IMG/VR virus record: IMGVR_UViG_3300042691_033066
Location: 1 to 64,000 of that record
Length of the DNA stretch: 64,000 nucleotides
Strand: one strand, 5' to 3'
Origin: a virus
Below the pieces are notes generated by a model that saw nothing but the letters and a program-made list of their open reading frames with translations, did no database searches and was not told where the DNA came from. This document shows, one piece after another, positions 51,740-61,038 of the stretch. Position 1 is the first letter of the stretch. Each line of letters starts with the position of its first letter. The position numbers and the translations under genes were made by a program.

Positions 51740-53347
51740 ATGTCAGATGTACAAGATTTTATCAACGAAGCGGGGACGGCACATAAGCACGTCATTGATC
51801 AAACCCGCAAATTAGCAGGTAAGTGGGAACGTTCAGGTCTTCTAGAAGGCTTGAAGGGATATGAAAAGCAAGGCATGGCAGTCATGCTCGAAAACCAAGC
51901 AACACAACTTCTCCAAGAAAACACCAAGACCAACCAAGCTGGTGCAACTGGTGAACAATGGGCAGGTGTTGCTCTTCCATTAGTCCGTAAGGTCTTCGGA
52001 AGTATTGCAGCAAAGAACTTCGTTTCAGTTCAACCAATGAATCTTCCAGCAGGACTTGTGTTCTACATGGACTTCAAGTATGGTACCACACGTAACGGTC
52101 AAACAGCAAACCAATCACTTTATGGTGCCGCAGCTGCTTCTACATGGGGCGGATTCGGTAACACGAACACGGGTGGTCTATATGGTGCAGGTCGTTTTGG
52201 TTACACCATCAACGTCACAAGTTCAGGAACAACGTTAGGTGACACAACTGCATCAGTATCATTCTCAGACGTTAATTTTAATGACGTATATGTAGCAACT
52301 GGAAGTCTCCGTAAGTTCGTCGTAGATAAGGCCGACCTTCCTGGATTTGATCCATTAGCAGTACGCGCATTCGTCCCATCTGGTTCAGGTGCAGATTTTG
52401 CAGCACTCGTACTTCCTGAATTTACGAAGTATGATGGCACAAACGTCACGTTCATTGTCAATACATCAGCAAATGCAGTATTGAACAAAGTTGAATATGT
52501 GAAGCAACCAACGGATACAACTCGTGGTGATTTTGAAGATCGTGATCCAATTCGTGGCTCAGGAAACGGCACAGGACTTGATGACGGTACAGATCTCAAC
52601 ATTCCAGAAATTGATTTGGAACTCAAGAGTGAAACCATCGTTGCCAAGACACGTAAGTTGAAGGCAGTATGGTCACCAGAACTTGCACAAGACTTGAACG
52701 CATACCACTCAGTTGATGCAGAAGCAGAATTGACAAGTATGTTGTCAGACTATGTTGCAATGGAAATTGATCTTGAAATCCTTGACATGTTAATCAACGC
52801 AGCACCAACGGTTGATTACTGGTCAGCAGAAATTGGTTCAACCTGGAACGGATCAGCATTTGCTGCTTCATCTTTCACGGGAACAGCATGGACAAACATG
52901 ACTTGGTACCAAACACTTGGTCAGAAGATGCAAAAGGTCAGTAACCGTATCCACCAACTCACAATGCGTGGCGGTGCTAACTTCGCAGTTGTCTCACCAA
53001 CAGTTGCAACAATTCTTGAAACCATCCCTGGCTTCGCAGCCGGAACAGACGGTGACAAGGCAGAATTTGCAGCAGGTATCACCAAGATTGGTTCATTCAC
53101 CAACCGCTTTACCATCTACAAGAACCCATACATGACAGAAAACGTGATGTTAATGGGCTTCCGTGGAAATCAGTTCTTGGAAACTGGTGCAGTTTACGCT
53201 CCATACATTCCATTGATCATGACACCACTCGTGTACGATCCAGCAAACTTCACACCACGCCGTGGCGTGATGACACGTTACGCCAAGAAGATTGTCCGTC
53301 CGGAATTCTTCGGAAAGATCTACATCGACAAGCTCGCACTTGTATAA
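51740..53347 (+). CDS. 23: Major capsid protein, gp23
   Basis: 535 aa (T4 gp23 521 aa). The N-terminal propeptide probably ends at LLQE|N (60/61), where T4 is cut after LTE at 65. Then come EQWAGVALPLVRKVFGSIAA, FVSVQPMNLPAGLVFYMDFK, the insertion region, IPEIDLELKSETIVAKTRKL, AVWSPELAQDLNAYHSVDAE and LINAAPTVDYWSAE; the C terminus has ETGAVYAPYIPLIMTPLVYD, FTPRRGVMTRYAKKIVRPEF. It forms the hexamers of the head. TAGGAG precedes the ATG; codons are strongly biased to CGT, AAG and AAC as expected for the most abundant virion protein. A strong terminator follows. Confidence 0.96.
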   Translation: MSDVQDFINEAGTAHKHVIDQTRKLAGKWERSGLLEGLKGYEKQGMAVMLENQATQLLQENTKTNQAGATGEQWAGVALPLVRKVFGSIAAKNFVSVQPMNLPAGLVFYMDFKYGTTRNGQTANQSLYGAAAASTWGGFGNTNTGGLYGAGRFGYTINVTSSGTTLGDTTASVSFSDVNFNDVYVATGSLRKFVVDKADLPGFDPLAVRAFVPSGSGADFAALVLPEFTKYDGTNVTFIVNTSANAVLNKVEYVKQPTDTTRGDFEDRDPIRGSGNGTGLDDGTDLNIPEIDLELKSETIVAKTRKLKAVWSPELAQDLNAYHSVDAEAELTSMLSDYVAMEIDLEILDMLINAAPTVDYWSAEIGSTWNGSAFAASSFTGTAWTNMTWYQTLGQKMQKVSNRIHQLTMRGGANFAVVSPTVATILETIPGFAAGTDGDKAEFAAGITKIGSFTNRFTIYKNPYMTENVMLMGFRGNQFLETGAVYAPYIPLIMTPLVYDPANFTPRRGVMTRYAKKIVRPEFFGKIYIDKLALV

Positions 53348-53378
53348 TACGATTCTTTCGTAACGTAGTGAATAAATT

Positions 53379-53409
53379 GGGTGACCTTCGGGTCACCCTT
53401 TTTATTTTT
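53379..53409 (+). terminator. Strong rho-independent terminator after the capsid gene
   Basis: GGGTGACC (53379-53386), UUCG tetraloop, GGTCACCC (53391-53398), then TTTTTATTTTT. Confidence 0.97.
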
Positions 53410-53425
53410 ACATCAATTAATTTGA

Positions 53426-53433
53426 TATTTATA
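53426..53433 (+). promoter_or_regulatory. Candidate late promoter TATTTATA (neck genes)
   Basis: TTTGATATTTATATATG, with the core 23 bases before the ATG at 53457 and immediately after the capsid terminator. Confidence 0.62.
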
Positions 53434-53456
53434 TATGACTCTAAGTGAGGGCGTGT

Positions 53457-54623
53457 ATGCAGAATCGTGAACCCATCATATTTGAAGAAATATCTATGAA
53501 TCCACGGGGATTAACTCCGTTTGGATTTTATGATACAGACGTTCAATTTCAACAAGAAGCACCCGATGTTGCGACATTCGTTGCTCGTCGATTAGGATTT
53601 CCTGTTGTTGATGTTGAACTTACTCATAAACAAATCTATGCGTGTCTAGAAGAAGCAATCACCACGTATAGTAATCAAGTCAATCAGTTTAATGCACGAG
53701 AACACATGCTGTCGGTACAGGGCATGAGTACTTCAACAAATATTACACAACGAAATATTGTATCAACGCCGTTGCCGCAACTAGTAAAACTTTCTGCACA
53801 CTATGGAACGGAAGCAGAGAGTGGCGGAAATGTGACAGTTAAAAAGGGATATATTACCGCATCTGCATATCAACAAACATATGATCTGAAATCATTATGG
53901 GCCGATGTTAGCGAGAGTGGAAAGGTAATAGAAATTCGTCGGGTGTATCACCATATGCCACCGGCTATTGCTCGTTACTATGATCCATTTGCAACCACAG
54001 GACTTGGTTTAACCAACTTGATGAGTGAATTTGGATTTGACGGATATTCGCCACCAGTCACATTCGTCATGATGCCAGCATACGAAGATCTTCTCCGTAT
54101 TCAAGCAATTGAAGTCAACGACATGATTCGTAAGAGTCAATACAGTTTTCAAATATCCAATAATGTTGTACGATTTACACCAATCTTTACAAAAGAAACT
54201 ACAATTTGGTTTGATTATATGGTTGTGGATGATAAAACGTCGGGAATTGCTTTATTACAATCGGGATCAGAAAATAGTTCAGTATCCGATTTTTCTAATA
54301 TTCCGTATAATAATATTCAATATAAGAATATTAATCAAATGGGAAGATTGTGGATTTACCGATATACTCTTGCATTAGCAAAGGAATTATTAGGACTGAT
54401 TCGTTCCAAATATGAAAATATCCCTATACCGGACGCACAGATTCGTTTGGACGGTGAAACTCTTCGTCGTGAAGCAGAACAAGAAAAGGATGCACTGATA
54501 AAAGAAATTCGGGAAACATTGGAACAGACAGGATATCAATCGCAAATAAAAAAACAAATGGAAAATGCTGAAGCGATGAACACCATTTTCAAATATGTAC
54601 CAGTTCCAATATACATTTTTTAA
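53457..54623 (+). CDS. Neck/head-completion protein, gp13-like
   Basis: 388 aa. PDVATFVARRLGFPVVDVEL, YACLEEAITTYSNQVNQFNA, RRVYHHMPPAIARYYDPFAT, PPVTFVMMPAYEDLLRIQAI and the C-terminal LALAKELLGLIRSKYENIPI helix characterise a virion protein regularly encoded after the major capsid gene in T4-like phages. By place and size it corresponds to neck protein gp13, which closes the filled head at the portal. T4 gp13 is shorter (about 309 aa). The start at 53457 follows GAGG (53447-53450) with six-base spacing; the in-frame GTG at 53445 precedes that site and is rejected. The gp13 identity is inference from context. Confidence 0.68.
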   Translation: MQNREPIIFEEISMNPRGLTPFGFYDTDVQFQQEAPDVATFVARRLGFPVVDVELTHKQIYACLEEAITTYSNQVNQFNAREHMLSVQGMSTSTNITQRNIVSTPLPQLVKLSAHYGTEAESGGNVTVKKGYITASAYQQTYDLKSLWADVSESGKVIEIRRVYHHMPPAIARYYDPFATTGLGLTNLMSEFGFDGYSPPVTFVMMPAYEDLLRIQAIEVNDMIRKSQYSFQISNNVVRFTPIFTKETTIWFDYMVVDDKTSGIALLQSGSENSSVSDFSNIPYNNIQYKNINQMGRLWIYRYTLALAKELLGLIRSKYENIPIPDAQIRLDGETLRREAEQEKDALIKEIRETLEQTGYQSQIKKQMENAEAMNTIFKYVPVPIYIF

Positions 54624-54633
54624 GAGATAGTTC

Positions 54634-55095
54634 ATGCCACGGTTCGTTACTCAACGAGATTTTGAATTTTTCCAACATATCAACAGAGAAATTGTAGTTG
54701 ATGTTGTTGATATTGAAGTTATTATATATAAAATAATAAGTGATATTACAAAAGTAAATATTTACGGTGAAGCGGTAGAAAAACCAATGTACCGTGGTAT
54801 TAGTTTAAATGCACTTATTAAGTATCCAAAAAAGGTGGCAGAAACAGAAGATGGATTTGGATATGATGTTGCACAAACTGCGGTAGAGTTCAGGTTTGTA
54901 AGAAAAACATTACAAGATGTAAACGTCTACCCAGAAGTCGGAGATGTTATTAAGTATAATGAAAATTTTTATAGTATTAATAATATAAACGAAGCACAGT
55001 TAGTTGCAGGTAGACCCGAATACAATCAAACCATTTTGTGTGAATGTCACTTGACACGTAGAAGTACCTTTAATATTGAGGAAACTCACGTATGA
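54634..55095 (+). CDS. Neck/connector protein, unknown
   Basis: 153 aa. DFEFFQHINREIVVDVVDIE, NIYGEAVEKPMYRGISLNAL, QTAVEFRFVRKTLQDVNVYP and EVGDVIKYNENFYSINNINE give a compact beta-rich protein. The last segment recalls a portion of connector proteins (gp14 family) of marine T4-like phages, but the length is far shorter than gp14. It may be a head-tail connector ring component. Its stop overlaps the next start (ATGA). Confidence 0.62.
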   Translation: MPRFVTQRDFEFFQHINREIVVDVVDIEVIIYKIISDITKVNIYGEAVEKPMYRGISLNALIKYPKKVAETEDGFGYDVAQTAVEFRFVRKTLQDVNVYPEVGDVIKYNENFYSINNINEAQLVAGRPEYNQTILCECHLTRRSTFNIEETHV

Positions 55096-55883
55096 GTATA
55101 CCAACGTTTAATAGAAATCAAATCGTAACGCCCAAATTACAGAACAGAGCATACGATACAAAATCGTCTGAGGGAATGGGTTCACCTGTCTCAATCGGGT
55201 TACAGACGATTGATACGGCAATATTAAAATACTTACAAACAAAAATAAAACCCGTAGTGACTCAACATGGGAAGCAGATACAAGTTCCTGTGCTATACGG
55301 TAACCCAGAACGATGGAAAAGTGCGCAAGTTGATGGAGCAATTCGTGATAAAAATGGTATGATTCAACTTCCAATCATGATGATTCGTCGTACAGGCATG
55401 AAAGAAAACGCCATCAATAATCCGACTAACAAATATCAAAATTATTTGTTCAAAACTGGCTGGAATTCTCGTAATATCTATGATCGGTTTGCGGCGGTAA
55501 ACGGGGTAACGCCAACGCAACGATACCAACAAACGCTTATACCAGATTATTATGATATTACATATGAAGGTATGATTTGGACCGAATTCATGGAACAAAT
55601 GAATAAAATCATTGAAGGTCTTTCATTTGAAAGTAACGAGTATTGGGGCGAAGACAATAATTACAAGTTTAAAGCAAAGATTGATCAATTTGAACAAATC
55701 ACAGACCTTCCTGCCAATGATGCACGTTTGGTTAGAAGTAAATTTAATATTGATGTAAAGGCATACATTTTACCACAAAGTGCATTGGACAAGAATGGAA
55801 ACAGAACTCAAACTACCAGACTACAATATTCTACTAAAAAAGTGGTATTTGAGTCGGAAGTGGTAACTAGTTTGGATAGATAA
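55092..55883 (+). CDS. Tail terminator/neck protein, gp15-like
   Basis: 263 aa (T4 gp15 272 aa). HGKQIQVPVLYGNPERWKSA followed by QLPIMMIRRTGMKENAI, then IPDYYDITYEGMIWTEFMEQ, MNKIIEGLSFESNEYWGE and VRSKFNIDVKAYILPQSALD. The 'V-P-(I/V)-x-Y...R-W' block, the 'YEL/ITYE...IW' block and the C-terminal 'DV-AYI-P' resemble gp15, the hexameric ring that ends tail tube and sheath assembly and joins the neck. This assignment rests on pattern recollection and position before the sheath gene. Confidence 0.7.
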   Translation: MSIPTFNRNQIVTPKLQNRAYDTKSSEGMGSPVSIGLQTIDTAILKYLQTKIKPVVTQHGKQIQVPVLYGNPERWKSAQVDGAIRDKNGMIQLPIMMIRRTGMKENAINNPTNKYQNYLFKTGWNSRNIYDRFAAVNGVTPTQRYQQTLIPDYYDITYEGMIWTEFMEQMNKIIEGLSFESNEYWGEDNNYKFKAKIDQFEQITDLPANDARLVRSKFNIDVKAYILPQSALDKNGNRTQTTRLQYSTKKVVFESEVVTSLDR

Positions 55884-55903
55884 ATTTTGAAGAATTAATT
55901 TGA

Positions 55904-55953
55904 TATTTATTATTAAAATAGTGAAAGTTTGAATAAAAAGTCACATATTTATG
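55904..55953 (+). promoter_or_regulatory. Two late-promoter-like elements before the sheath unit
   Basis: TATTTATT at 55904-55911 (in TTTGATATTTATT) and TATTTATG at 55946-55953, 37 bases before the ATG at 55991. The 107-base gap holds no gene. Confidence 0.5.
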
Positions 55954-55990
55954 ATATGTATATCTATTTCAAAAACAAGAGGTTTTACTC

Positions 55991-56251
55991 ATGAAAAAAG
56001 TTACAGACGTAGAATTAGTTGAAATTCAAAAACTTCGTGAAACATTAGTAGAAATAATAACTTCTATAGGTGAGTTAACTCTTAATAAATTCGTATTAGA
56101 GAATCAACTAAGCACCTTAACGGACGATATAAAAACACAACAAGCACGATTTTTGGAATTCCAAGAACAAGAAAGGGTTTTATTTAGTAAGTTACAGCAA
56201 ACATATGGAACCGGTGATATTAATTTAGAAACCGGAGAGATAGCAGAATAA
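55991..56251 (+). CDS. Small coiled-coil protein upstream of the sheath
   Basis: 86 aa. It is nearly all heptad-like helix (ELVEIQKLRETLVEIITSI to LEFQEQERVLFSKLQ), ending with GTGDINLETGEIAE. I recall the same C-terminal phrase in small proteins of other T4-like phages, where it is of unknown function. It could be an assembly chaperone for sheath or a prefoldin-like helper. AAGAGG precedes the ATG. Confidence 0.62.
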   Translation: MKKVTDVELVEIQKLRETLVEIITSIGELTLNKFVLENQLSTLTDDIKTQQARFLEFQEQERVLFSKLQQTYGTGDINLETGEIAE

Positions 56252-56274
56252 TATAACCCATTTGGAGGATTCGT

Positions 56275-58632
56275 ATGGCAAATGAAAGAATTGTTTCTCC
56301 TGGTGTATTCACTAGAGAACGTGACTTGAGTTTCTTGACTCAGGGTATCAGTGAAATCGGGGGTGCATTTATCGGACCAACGCCAAAAGGTCCAGCGTTC
56401 ATCCCGACAATTGTAAGAAGTCAACAAGAATATGTTACCCGTTTTGGTGAAGCCGACGCGAATCACTACACAGGGTTAACCGTAAAAAATTATCTACGTG
56501 AATCAGGCGTAGCAACCATCGTTCGTGTTCTTGGAACCGAAGGATATGATAATGACACCACAATACCAGGATTAATTTTCGTTTCTGGTTCAAGTGGTAA
56601 GAAATTATTTGCAGTGGTACATCCAAGTAGTGTAGGAAATACGATTGATTCAATTGCCGTTTCTGGAACAGGAAATAGTTTTTCTGTTAACATCGTGGCT
56701 GATGGCGGTTCACCTGTCAGTCAAAGTGGGTTGACCGTAGATGAATCATCAACTGCATATTTTGGTGATTTACTCGGAATAAGTCCAGTCACCACAAAGA
56801 ATTCATTTGTATACGCAATCTTCCCAGAAGCAGTTACGGCAGCAACATCTTCTGGTTTGGCATCACAAGTTACCATGTTTGCAGAAACGTCAAGTGCAGC
56901 AGTAAACTTCACGGACATTGGATTCTCCAATGCTCATACGCCATGGATTCAATCACAAACTATTGCAGGTTCAAACATTGACTTGTTTAAGTTCCACACA
57001 TTAAGTGACGGCAACTTCGCAAATACAGAAATTAAAGTATCAATTTTGAACATGAAGTCAAGTGATGATGTAGATTATCCTTGGGGAACATTCTCCATGT
57101 TAATTCGTCGTTATGATGACACGGATGCGCGCATTGAAGTCTTGGAACAATATGATAACCTCACGTTAGATCCAGACAGTCCACAATTCGTAGCACGCGT
57201 CATTGGTGATAGTGCTCCATATGATGATCCAAACACAGGCGAACGTTATTATCAAGGTGATTTCCCAAATCGTTCACAATACATTTATGTACAAATGAGT
57301 GATTCGGTCATCCCTGCATCAGCACTTCCGTTTGGATTTGGTCAACTTGAATCCACTGTGAAGTTAACGGCAAACCAATTAATTAATCCATTATATGTCA
57401 CATCACGTTGGAGAACGGGTGATGTAGAAGGATATACCACGGAATCCGTTGATAAGAAATATTATTATGGATGGGATTTCTCAGATAACGAAGGAACAAA
57501 TCCTTCATATCTCGGCCCAATCTCCGATCCAGAAAATTCAGTATCAATCGGTACTGCATTTAACCTAGAAGATTTAAATGAAGTTCCAAGTGGTTCGTTA
57601 CTTCAATTCTCCGCATCCATCTCACTTGATGATACGGCAAGTCTTGCATATCGTAAGTTCTCCGTACCATTCCAAGGTGGATTTGATGGTATGAATCCTG
57701 CACGTGATATCAAGATGGGCGGTGATATCGTAGCAACAAACTCACAAGGATTTAATCTTGCAACCGCAGCATCGCCTGGTTCAAAGGCATATAAGAAAGC
57801 ACTTGACTCAATTGCCAACCAAGATCAATGGGATTTCAATCTTCTTGTTCTTCCTGGCGTTATCTATGATTTCCATTCATATGTGGCAAATACTGCACTA
57901 AGTCTTTGCGAAGACCGTGGTGACGCATTCTACATCATGGATACGGTTGGACTCAACTCAACGATTGCCAGTGCAACGGCAAAGGCGGGTGAAATTGATA
58001 GTAACTACGCAGCAACGTATTATCCTTGGTTGAGAGTCATTGATACCAACACGAATAAGTTGATCTGGGTACCACCTTCAGTTATCCTCCCAGAAATCTA
58101 TGCATATAATGACAACGTTGCCGCAGAATGGTTTGCACCAGCAGGTTTGAACCGTGGCGGTATTGCAAGTGCAGTGGGTGTGAAGGTTCGTCTCCCACAA
58201 GCAAGTCGTGATACACTCTATGAAGGTAAGGTCAACCCAATTGCACAGTTCCCTGGACAAGGTATCTGTGTGTGGGGTCAGAAGACACTTCAACGTCGTC
58301 CATCAGCACTTGATCGTGTAAATGTCCGTCGTTTGTTAATTGCTGTGAAGAAATATATTGCAAGTGTTTCACGTTATCTTGTCTTTGAACAAAACGTGGA
58401 AGCAACTCGTAATCGTTTCTTAAACATTGTCAATCCATATTTGGCAGGTGTTCAAGAACGTTCTGGTTTGTACGCATTCCGTGTGGTGATGGATGAATCC
58501 AATAATACACCGGATATCATTGATAGAAATATCCTTTATGGACAACTCTATCTCCAACCCACAAGAACCGCTGAATTCATCATCCTTGATTTCAATGTGC
58601 TTCCAACGGGTGCAACCTTCCCAACGGCATAA
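56275..58632 (+). CDS. 18: Tail sheath protein, gp18
   Basis: 785 aa (T4 gp18 659 aa). Family marks: IVSPGVFTRERDLSFLTQ at the N terminus, IGGAFIGPTPKGPAFIPTIV, YVTRFGEADANHYTG with VKNYLRESGVATIVRVLG, and the C-terminal core AAEWFAPAGLNRGGIASAVG, YEGKVNPIAQFPGQGICVWG, DRVNVRRLLIAVKKYIASVS and LYLQPTRTAEFIILDFNVLP. The C-terminal strands interlock into the helical sheath; the extra length lies in the middle protrusion domain. GGAGG precedes the ATG. Codon bias is like that of the capsid. A hairpin terminator separates it from the tube gene, so the two are separately controlled. Confidence 0.95.
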   Translation: MANERIVSPGVFTRERDLSFLTQGISEIGGAFIGPTPKGPAFIPTIVRSQQEYVTRFGEADANHYTGLTVKNYLRESGVATIVRVLGTEGYDNDTTIPGLIFVSGSSGKKLFAVVHPSSVGNTIDSIAVSGTGNSFSVNIVADGGSPVSQSGLTVDESSTAYFGDLLGISPVTTKNSFVYAIFPEAVTAATSSGLASQVTMFAETSSAAVNFTDIGFSNAHTPWIQSQTIAGSNIDLFKFHTLSDGNFANTEIKVSILNMKSSDDVDYPWGTFSMLIRRYDDTDARIEVLEQYDNLTLDPDSPQFVARVIGDSAPYDDPNTGERYYQGDFPNRSQYIYVQMSDSVIPASALPFGFGQLESTVKLTANQLINPLYVTSRWRTGDVEGYTTESVDKKYYYGWDFSDNEGTNPSYLGPISDPENSVSIGTAFNLEDLNEVPSGSLLQFSASISLDDTASLAYRKFSVPFQGGFDGMNPARDIKMGGDIVATNSQGFNLATAASPGSKAYKKALDSIANQDQWDFNLLVLPGVIYDFHSYVANTALSLCEDRGDAFYIMDTVGLNSTIASATAKAGEIDSNYAATYYPWLRVIDTNTNKLIWVPPSVILPEIYAYNDNVAAEWFAPAGLNRGGIASAVGVKVRLPQASRDTLYEGKVNPIAQFPGQGICVWGQKTLQRRPSALDRVNVRRLLIAVKKYIASVSRYLVFEQNVEATRNRFLNIVNPYLAGVQERSGLYAFRVVMDESNNTPDIIDRNILYGQLYLQPTRTAEFIILDFNVLPTGATFPTA

Positions 58633-58642
58633 GTTGATAATA

Positions 58643-58675
58643 TGGGGGGAGTGAAATACCTCCCTCCACATTTTC
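58643..58675 (+). terminator. Terminator between sheath and tube genes
   Basis: TGGGGGGAG (58643-58651) pairs with CTCCCTCCA (58660-58668), with one GU pair and an eight-base loop, followed by CATTTTC. The T tract is short, so read-through is likely. Confidence 0.75.
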
Positions 58676-58686
58676 AATTAACCACA

Positions 58687-58694
58687 TATTTATA
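58687..58694 (+). promoter_or_regulatory. Candidate late promoter TATTTATA (tail tube)
   Basis: CATATTTATAATT, with the core 26 bases before the gp19 ATG and just after the sheath terminator. Confidence 0.6.
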
Positions 58695-58720
58695 ATTAAA
58701 TATCCTTTCGGAGATTATAC

Positions 58721-59209
58721 ATGGCAAACCTAGTAACTGAACAAGAGCTGTTCTTCACGGCATTTGAACCAAAGATGAAGAATCGTTTCATCCTATACAT
58801 GGATGGCGTTCCTTCATACATTGTCAAAAAGGTTGCACGACCAACGTTAACACAAGAAGCAAAGGCCCTTGACCACATCAACGTACAACGTTTCGTGAAA
58901 GGTAAGAGTAAGTGGGGTCAAATGCAACTTGAATTATACGATCCAATTGTACCTTCTGGTGCACAAGCAGTAATGGAATGGGTCCGTCTTCACCACGAAT
59001 CAGTAACGGGTCGTGACGGTTACCTTGAATTCTATAAGAAGGACTTGACCCTCAACGTTCTTGGACCAGTAGGTGACAAGGTTGAAGAATGGATCATCAA
59101 GGGCGCACAAATTCAAGAAGTAAACTTCGGTGATCTTGATTGGGCAACGGATGACGCTGTGACATTCACACTTACTATCCAACCTGATTATTGCGTACTT
59201 AACTACTAA
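58721..59209 (+). CDS. 19: Tail tube protein, gp19
   Basis: 162 aa (T4 gp19 163 aa). KNRFILYMDGVPSYIVKKVA, QEAKALDHINVQRFVKGKSK, LELYDPIVPSGAQAVMEWVR, FYKKDLTLNVLGPVGDKVEE and the last strands EVNFGDLDWATDDAVTFTL are typical of gp19/T4-like tube proteins. It stacks as hexameric rings to form the DNA conduit inside the sheath. It is monocistronic: promoter-like element upstream, strong terminator downstream. Codons are highly biased to CGT and AAG. Confidence 0.95.
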   Translation: MANLVTEQELFFTAFEPKMKNRFILYMDGVPSYIVKKVARPTLTQEAKALDHINVQRFVKGKSKWGQMQLELYDPIVPSGAQAVMEWVRLHHESVTGRDGYLEFYKKDLTLNVLGPVGDKVEEWIIKGAQIQEVNFGDLDWATDDAVTFTLTIQPDYCVLNY

Positions 59210-59229
59210 TTTAGTAGCGAGGTTAATAA

Positions 59230-59261
59230 AAACTCCCGCATTAACCTGCGGGAGTTTTTTT
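59230..59261 (+). terminator. Strong rho-independent terminator after the tube gene
   Basis: AAACTCCCGCA (59230-59240) pairs perfectly with TGCGGGAGTTT (59247-59257), followed by a run of T to 59261. Confidence 0.96.
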
Positions 59262-59283
59262 ATATTATTAAGACAACTTTTGA

Positions 59284-59291
59284 TATTTATA
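59284..59291 (+). promoter_or_regulatory. Candidate late promoter TATTTATA (second fibre cluster)
   Basis: TTTGATATTTATACTAG, with the core 26 bases before the ATG at 59318, after the tube terminator. Confidence 0.62.
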
Positions 59292-59317
59292 CTAGAGTCC
59301 TTTGTAATGAGATATAT

Positions 59318-59668
59318 ATGCCAGATATTACCGATTTCCAAGTTGGTCAAGGGGAAACGTTTAAATTACTAATTCAATTAAAAAATCGTAGTAATAACGA
59401 TGTCCCATTAGATATTACCGATTATTCATTTACTGGACAAGTTCGTGAAAATTATACGACGGAAGAAGCTGCTGCACAATTTTCATTTGAAAAAATACAA
59501 CCATATACATCGGGAAGTATCTATATCAGACTGACAGCAGATCAGACACTTGCTCTTACACAACGACGGTATGTGTACGATATCAATATTACCAGTGGAT
59601 CGTTTGAACCAATCGTTCGTCGTATTTTAGAGGGTGGCATTGCGGTACGTCCAACAGTCACGAGATAA
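59318..59668 (+). CDS. Small Ig-like structural protein (BppU-N-like)
   Basis: 116 aa. FQVGQGETFKLLIQLKNRSN, VPLDITDYSFTGQVRENYT and QRRYVYDINITSG describe one beta-sandwich of the kind at the N terminus of phage upper-baseplate or fibre proteins ('QGD/ETFxLxxxxKN...PxDLTxYxFxxxxR'). It starts the fibre cluster and is probably the attachment adaptor for the following fibre genes. The next gene starts three bases after its stop. Confidence 0.66.
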   Translation: MPDITDFQVGQGETFKLLIQLKNRSNNDVPLDITDYSFTGQVRENYTTEEAAAQFSFEKIQPYTSGSIYIRLTADQTLALTQRRYVYDINITSGSFEPIVRRILEGGIAVRPTVTR

Positions 59669-59671
59669 TGA

Positions 59672-61030
59672 ATGAGTGACCCAAAAATTGATATACCCGA
59701 TATCACAGTTGTTATTACCCCAGGCCATGAATATACAACCGAGATAACACCAAGCGAGGTGTATCAGGTAGATGTTAATGTTGGAGATATTTATAGCGTA
59801 AATCTACAACAGCCAGATATTATCGTAACTGATGGTACGAGTTCAGTCTATGAAATGGCTCAACTTGCTGGTTATGCTTTTTATGCTGGTACGTCAAGTT
59901 TAGCAATAAGTGCATCATACGCATCAAATGTAATTCTTGGATTAAATCAGTTAAGTGGTAGTGTATTTTCCGAAAATAATTTTACATTCCCCCAAGACTT
60001 AACTGTTGGTGGATCATTATTTGCAAATAAAATATTTGTTTCATCATCCGTTATCTATGAATCTGGATCCACAAAGTTTGGTGACAGTACGGATGATACA
60101 CATCAATTTACTGGATCGGTTTTAGTTAGAGGACCAGTATCAGCTTCGTCTGTTACAGGTTCGTTTAAAGGTGATGGATCGCAACTTACGGGATTGGTAA
60201 CAGATTTACGTATCAGTGGTTCAACTGGTAGTGATACGGTATCATTGTTAACGGACACGTTATCTGTTATTGGCGGAAATAATTTAACGACTACAGTTAC
60301 CAATAATCAAATTACAATTAGTCCAGTAGGACTTGCAACAACTGCATCCAATACATTTGTTGGAAACCAAACGATAACTGGATCGGTGGATGTTACTGGG
60401 GATATTTGGGTTACGCCCGGTGTTGTAAATCAACTAACATCATCGTATGCAATTAAAGCAGAAAATATTGGTGTCATTGATGCGGGACTTTATCAAACAG
60501 GATCCGATCAGCCAATTGCTCCATTATTAGGAATTACCCGCGTCACAAGTGCAAGTTACGCACTTACCGCTTCATATGCATTAAATGGTGGCAGTGGCGG
60601 TGGTGGCGGTCTTACAAGTTCGTTATTATCCATTGATCAATATTATTTTATTGGTGATGGAGTGACATCAAACTTTACGGTAGCAAAACCCTACAACGAT
60701 CAGTCATTGATAGTATCGGTGGGCGGTGTAACTTTTATAAGTCCAAATGATTACACGGTTACAGGAAATACGATTTCATTTTATGAAGCTCCGTATTCAG
60801 CATCTAACATTTTTGTTCGTGGGTTTGTTAATGTCACTGATAATGTAACGGGATCGTTTTCAGGTTCATTGACTGGTCTTGCCACAAACGCAGTAACTGC
60901 AAGTTATGTGTCAGATATTGTTCTGGCAAATACTGCTCCGCTTGTTCCGAAAAATGGATCGGTGTATTTTTCTGGATCGTATTTATATGTGTATGATGGT
61001 CTACAATATAGAAGTGCAAGTTTAAATTAA
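59672..61030 (+). CDS. Tail fibre/appendage protein
   Basis: 452 aa. Acidic beta N terminus (IDIPDITVVITPGHEYTTEI), then many Ser/Ala-rich strand repeats of the type SASYA, ITGSVxVTG and KGDGSQLTGLV, a Gly-rich hinge (GGSGGGGGLT, ~310), and a C-terminal domain with YYFIGDGVTSNFTVAKPYND and a final VPKNGSVYFSGSYLYVYDG. The repeated 'GSFxGDGSQLTG' element also occurs in the 61695 and 63656 proteins. It is probably a trimeric fibrous protein. No chaperone domain is present. Confidence 0.7.
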   Translation: MSDPKIDIPDITVVITPGHEYTTEITPSEVYQVDVNVGDIYSVNLQQPDIIVTDGTSSVYEMAQLAGYAFYAGTSSLAISASYASNVILGLNQLSGSVFSENNFTFPQDLTVGGSLFANKIFVSSSVIYESGSTKFGDSTDDTHQFTGSVLVRGPVSASSVTGSFKGDGSQLTGLVTDLRISGSTGSDTVSLLTDTLSVIGGNNLTTTVTNNQITISPVGLATTASNTFVGNQTITGSVDVTGDIWVTPGVVNQLTSSYAIKAENIGVIDAGLYQTGSDQPIAPLLGITRVTSASYALTASYALNGGSGGGGGLTSSLLSIDQYYFIGDGVTSNFTVAKPYNDQSLIVSVGGVTFISPNDYTVTGNTISFYEAPYSASNIFVRGFVNVTDNVTGSFSGSLTGLATNAVTASYVSDIVLANTAPLVPKNGSVYFSGSYLYVYDGLQYRSASLN

Positions 61031-61038
61031 GGGAATAT

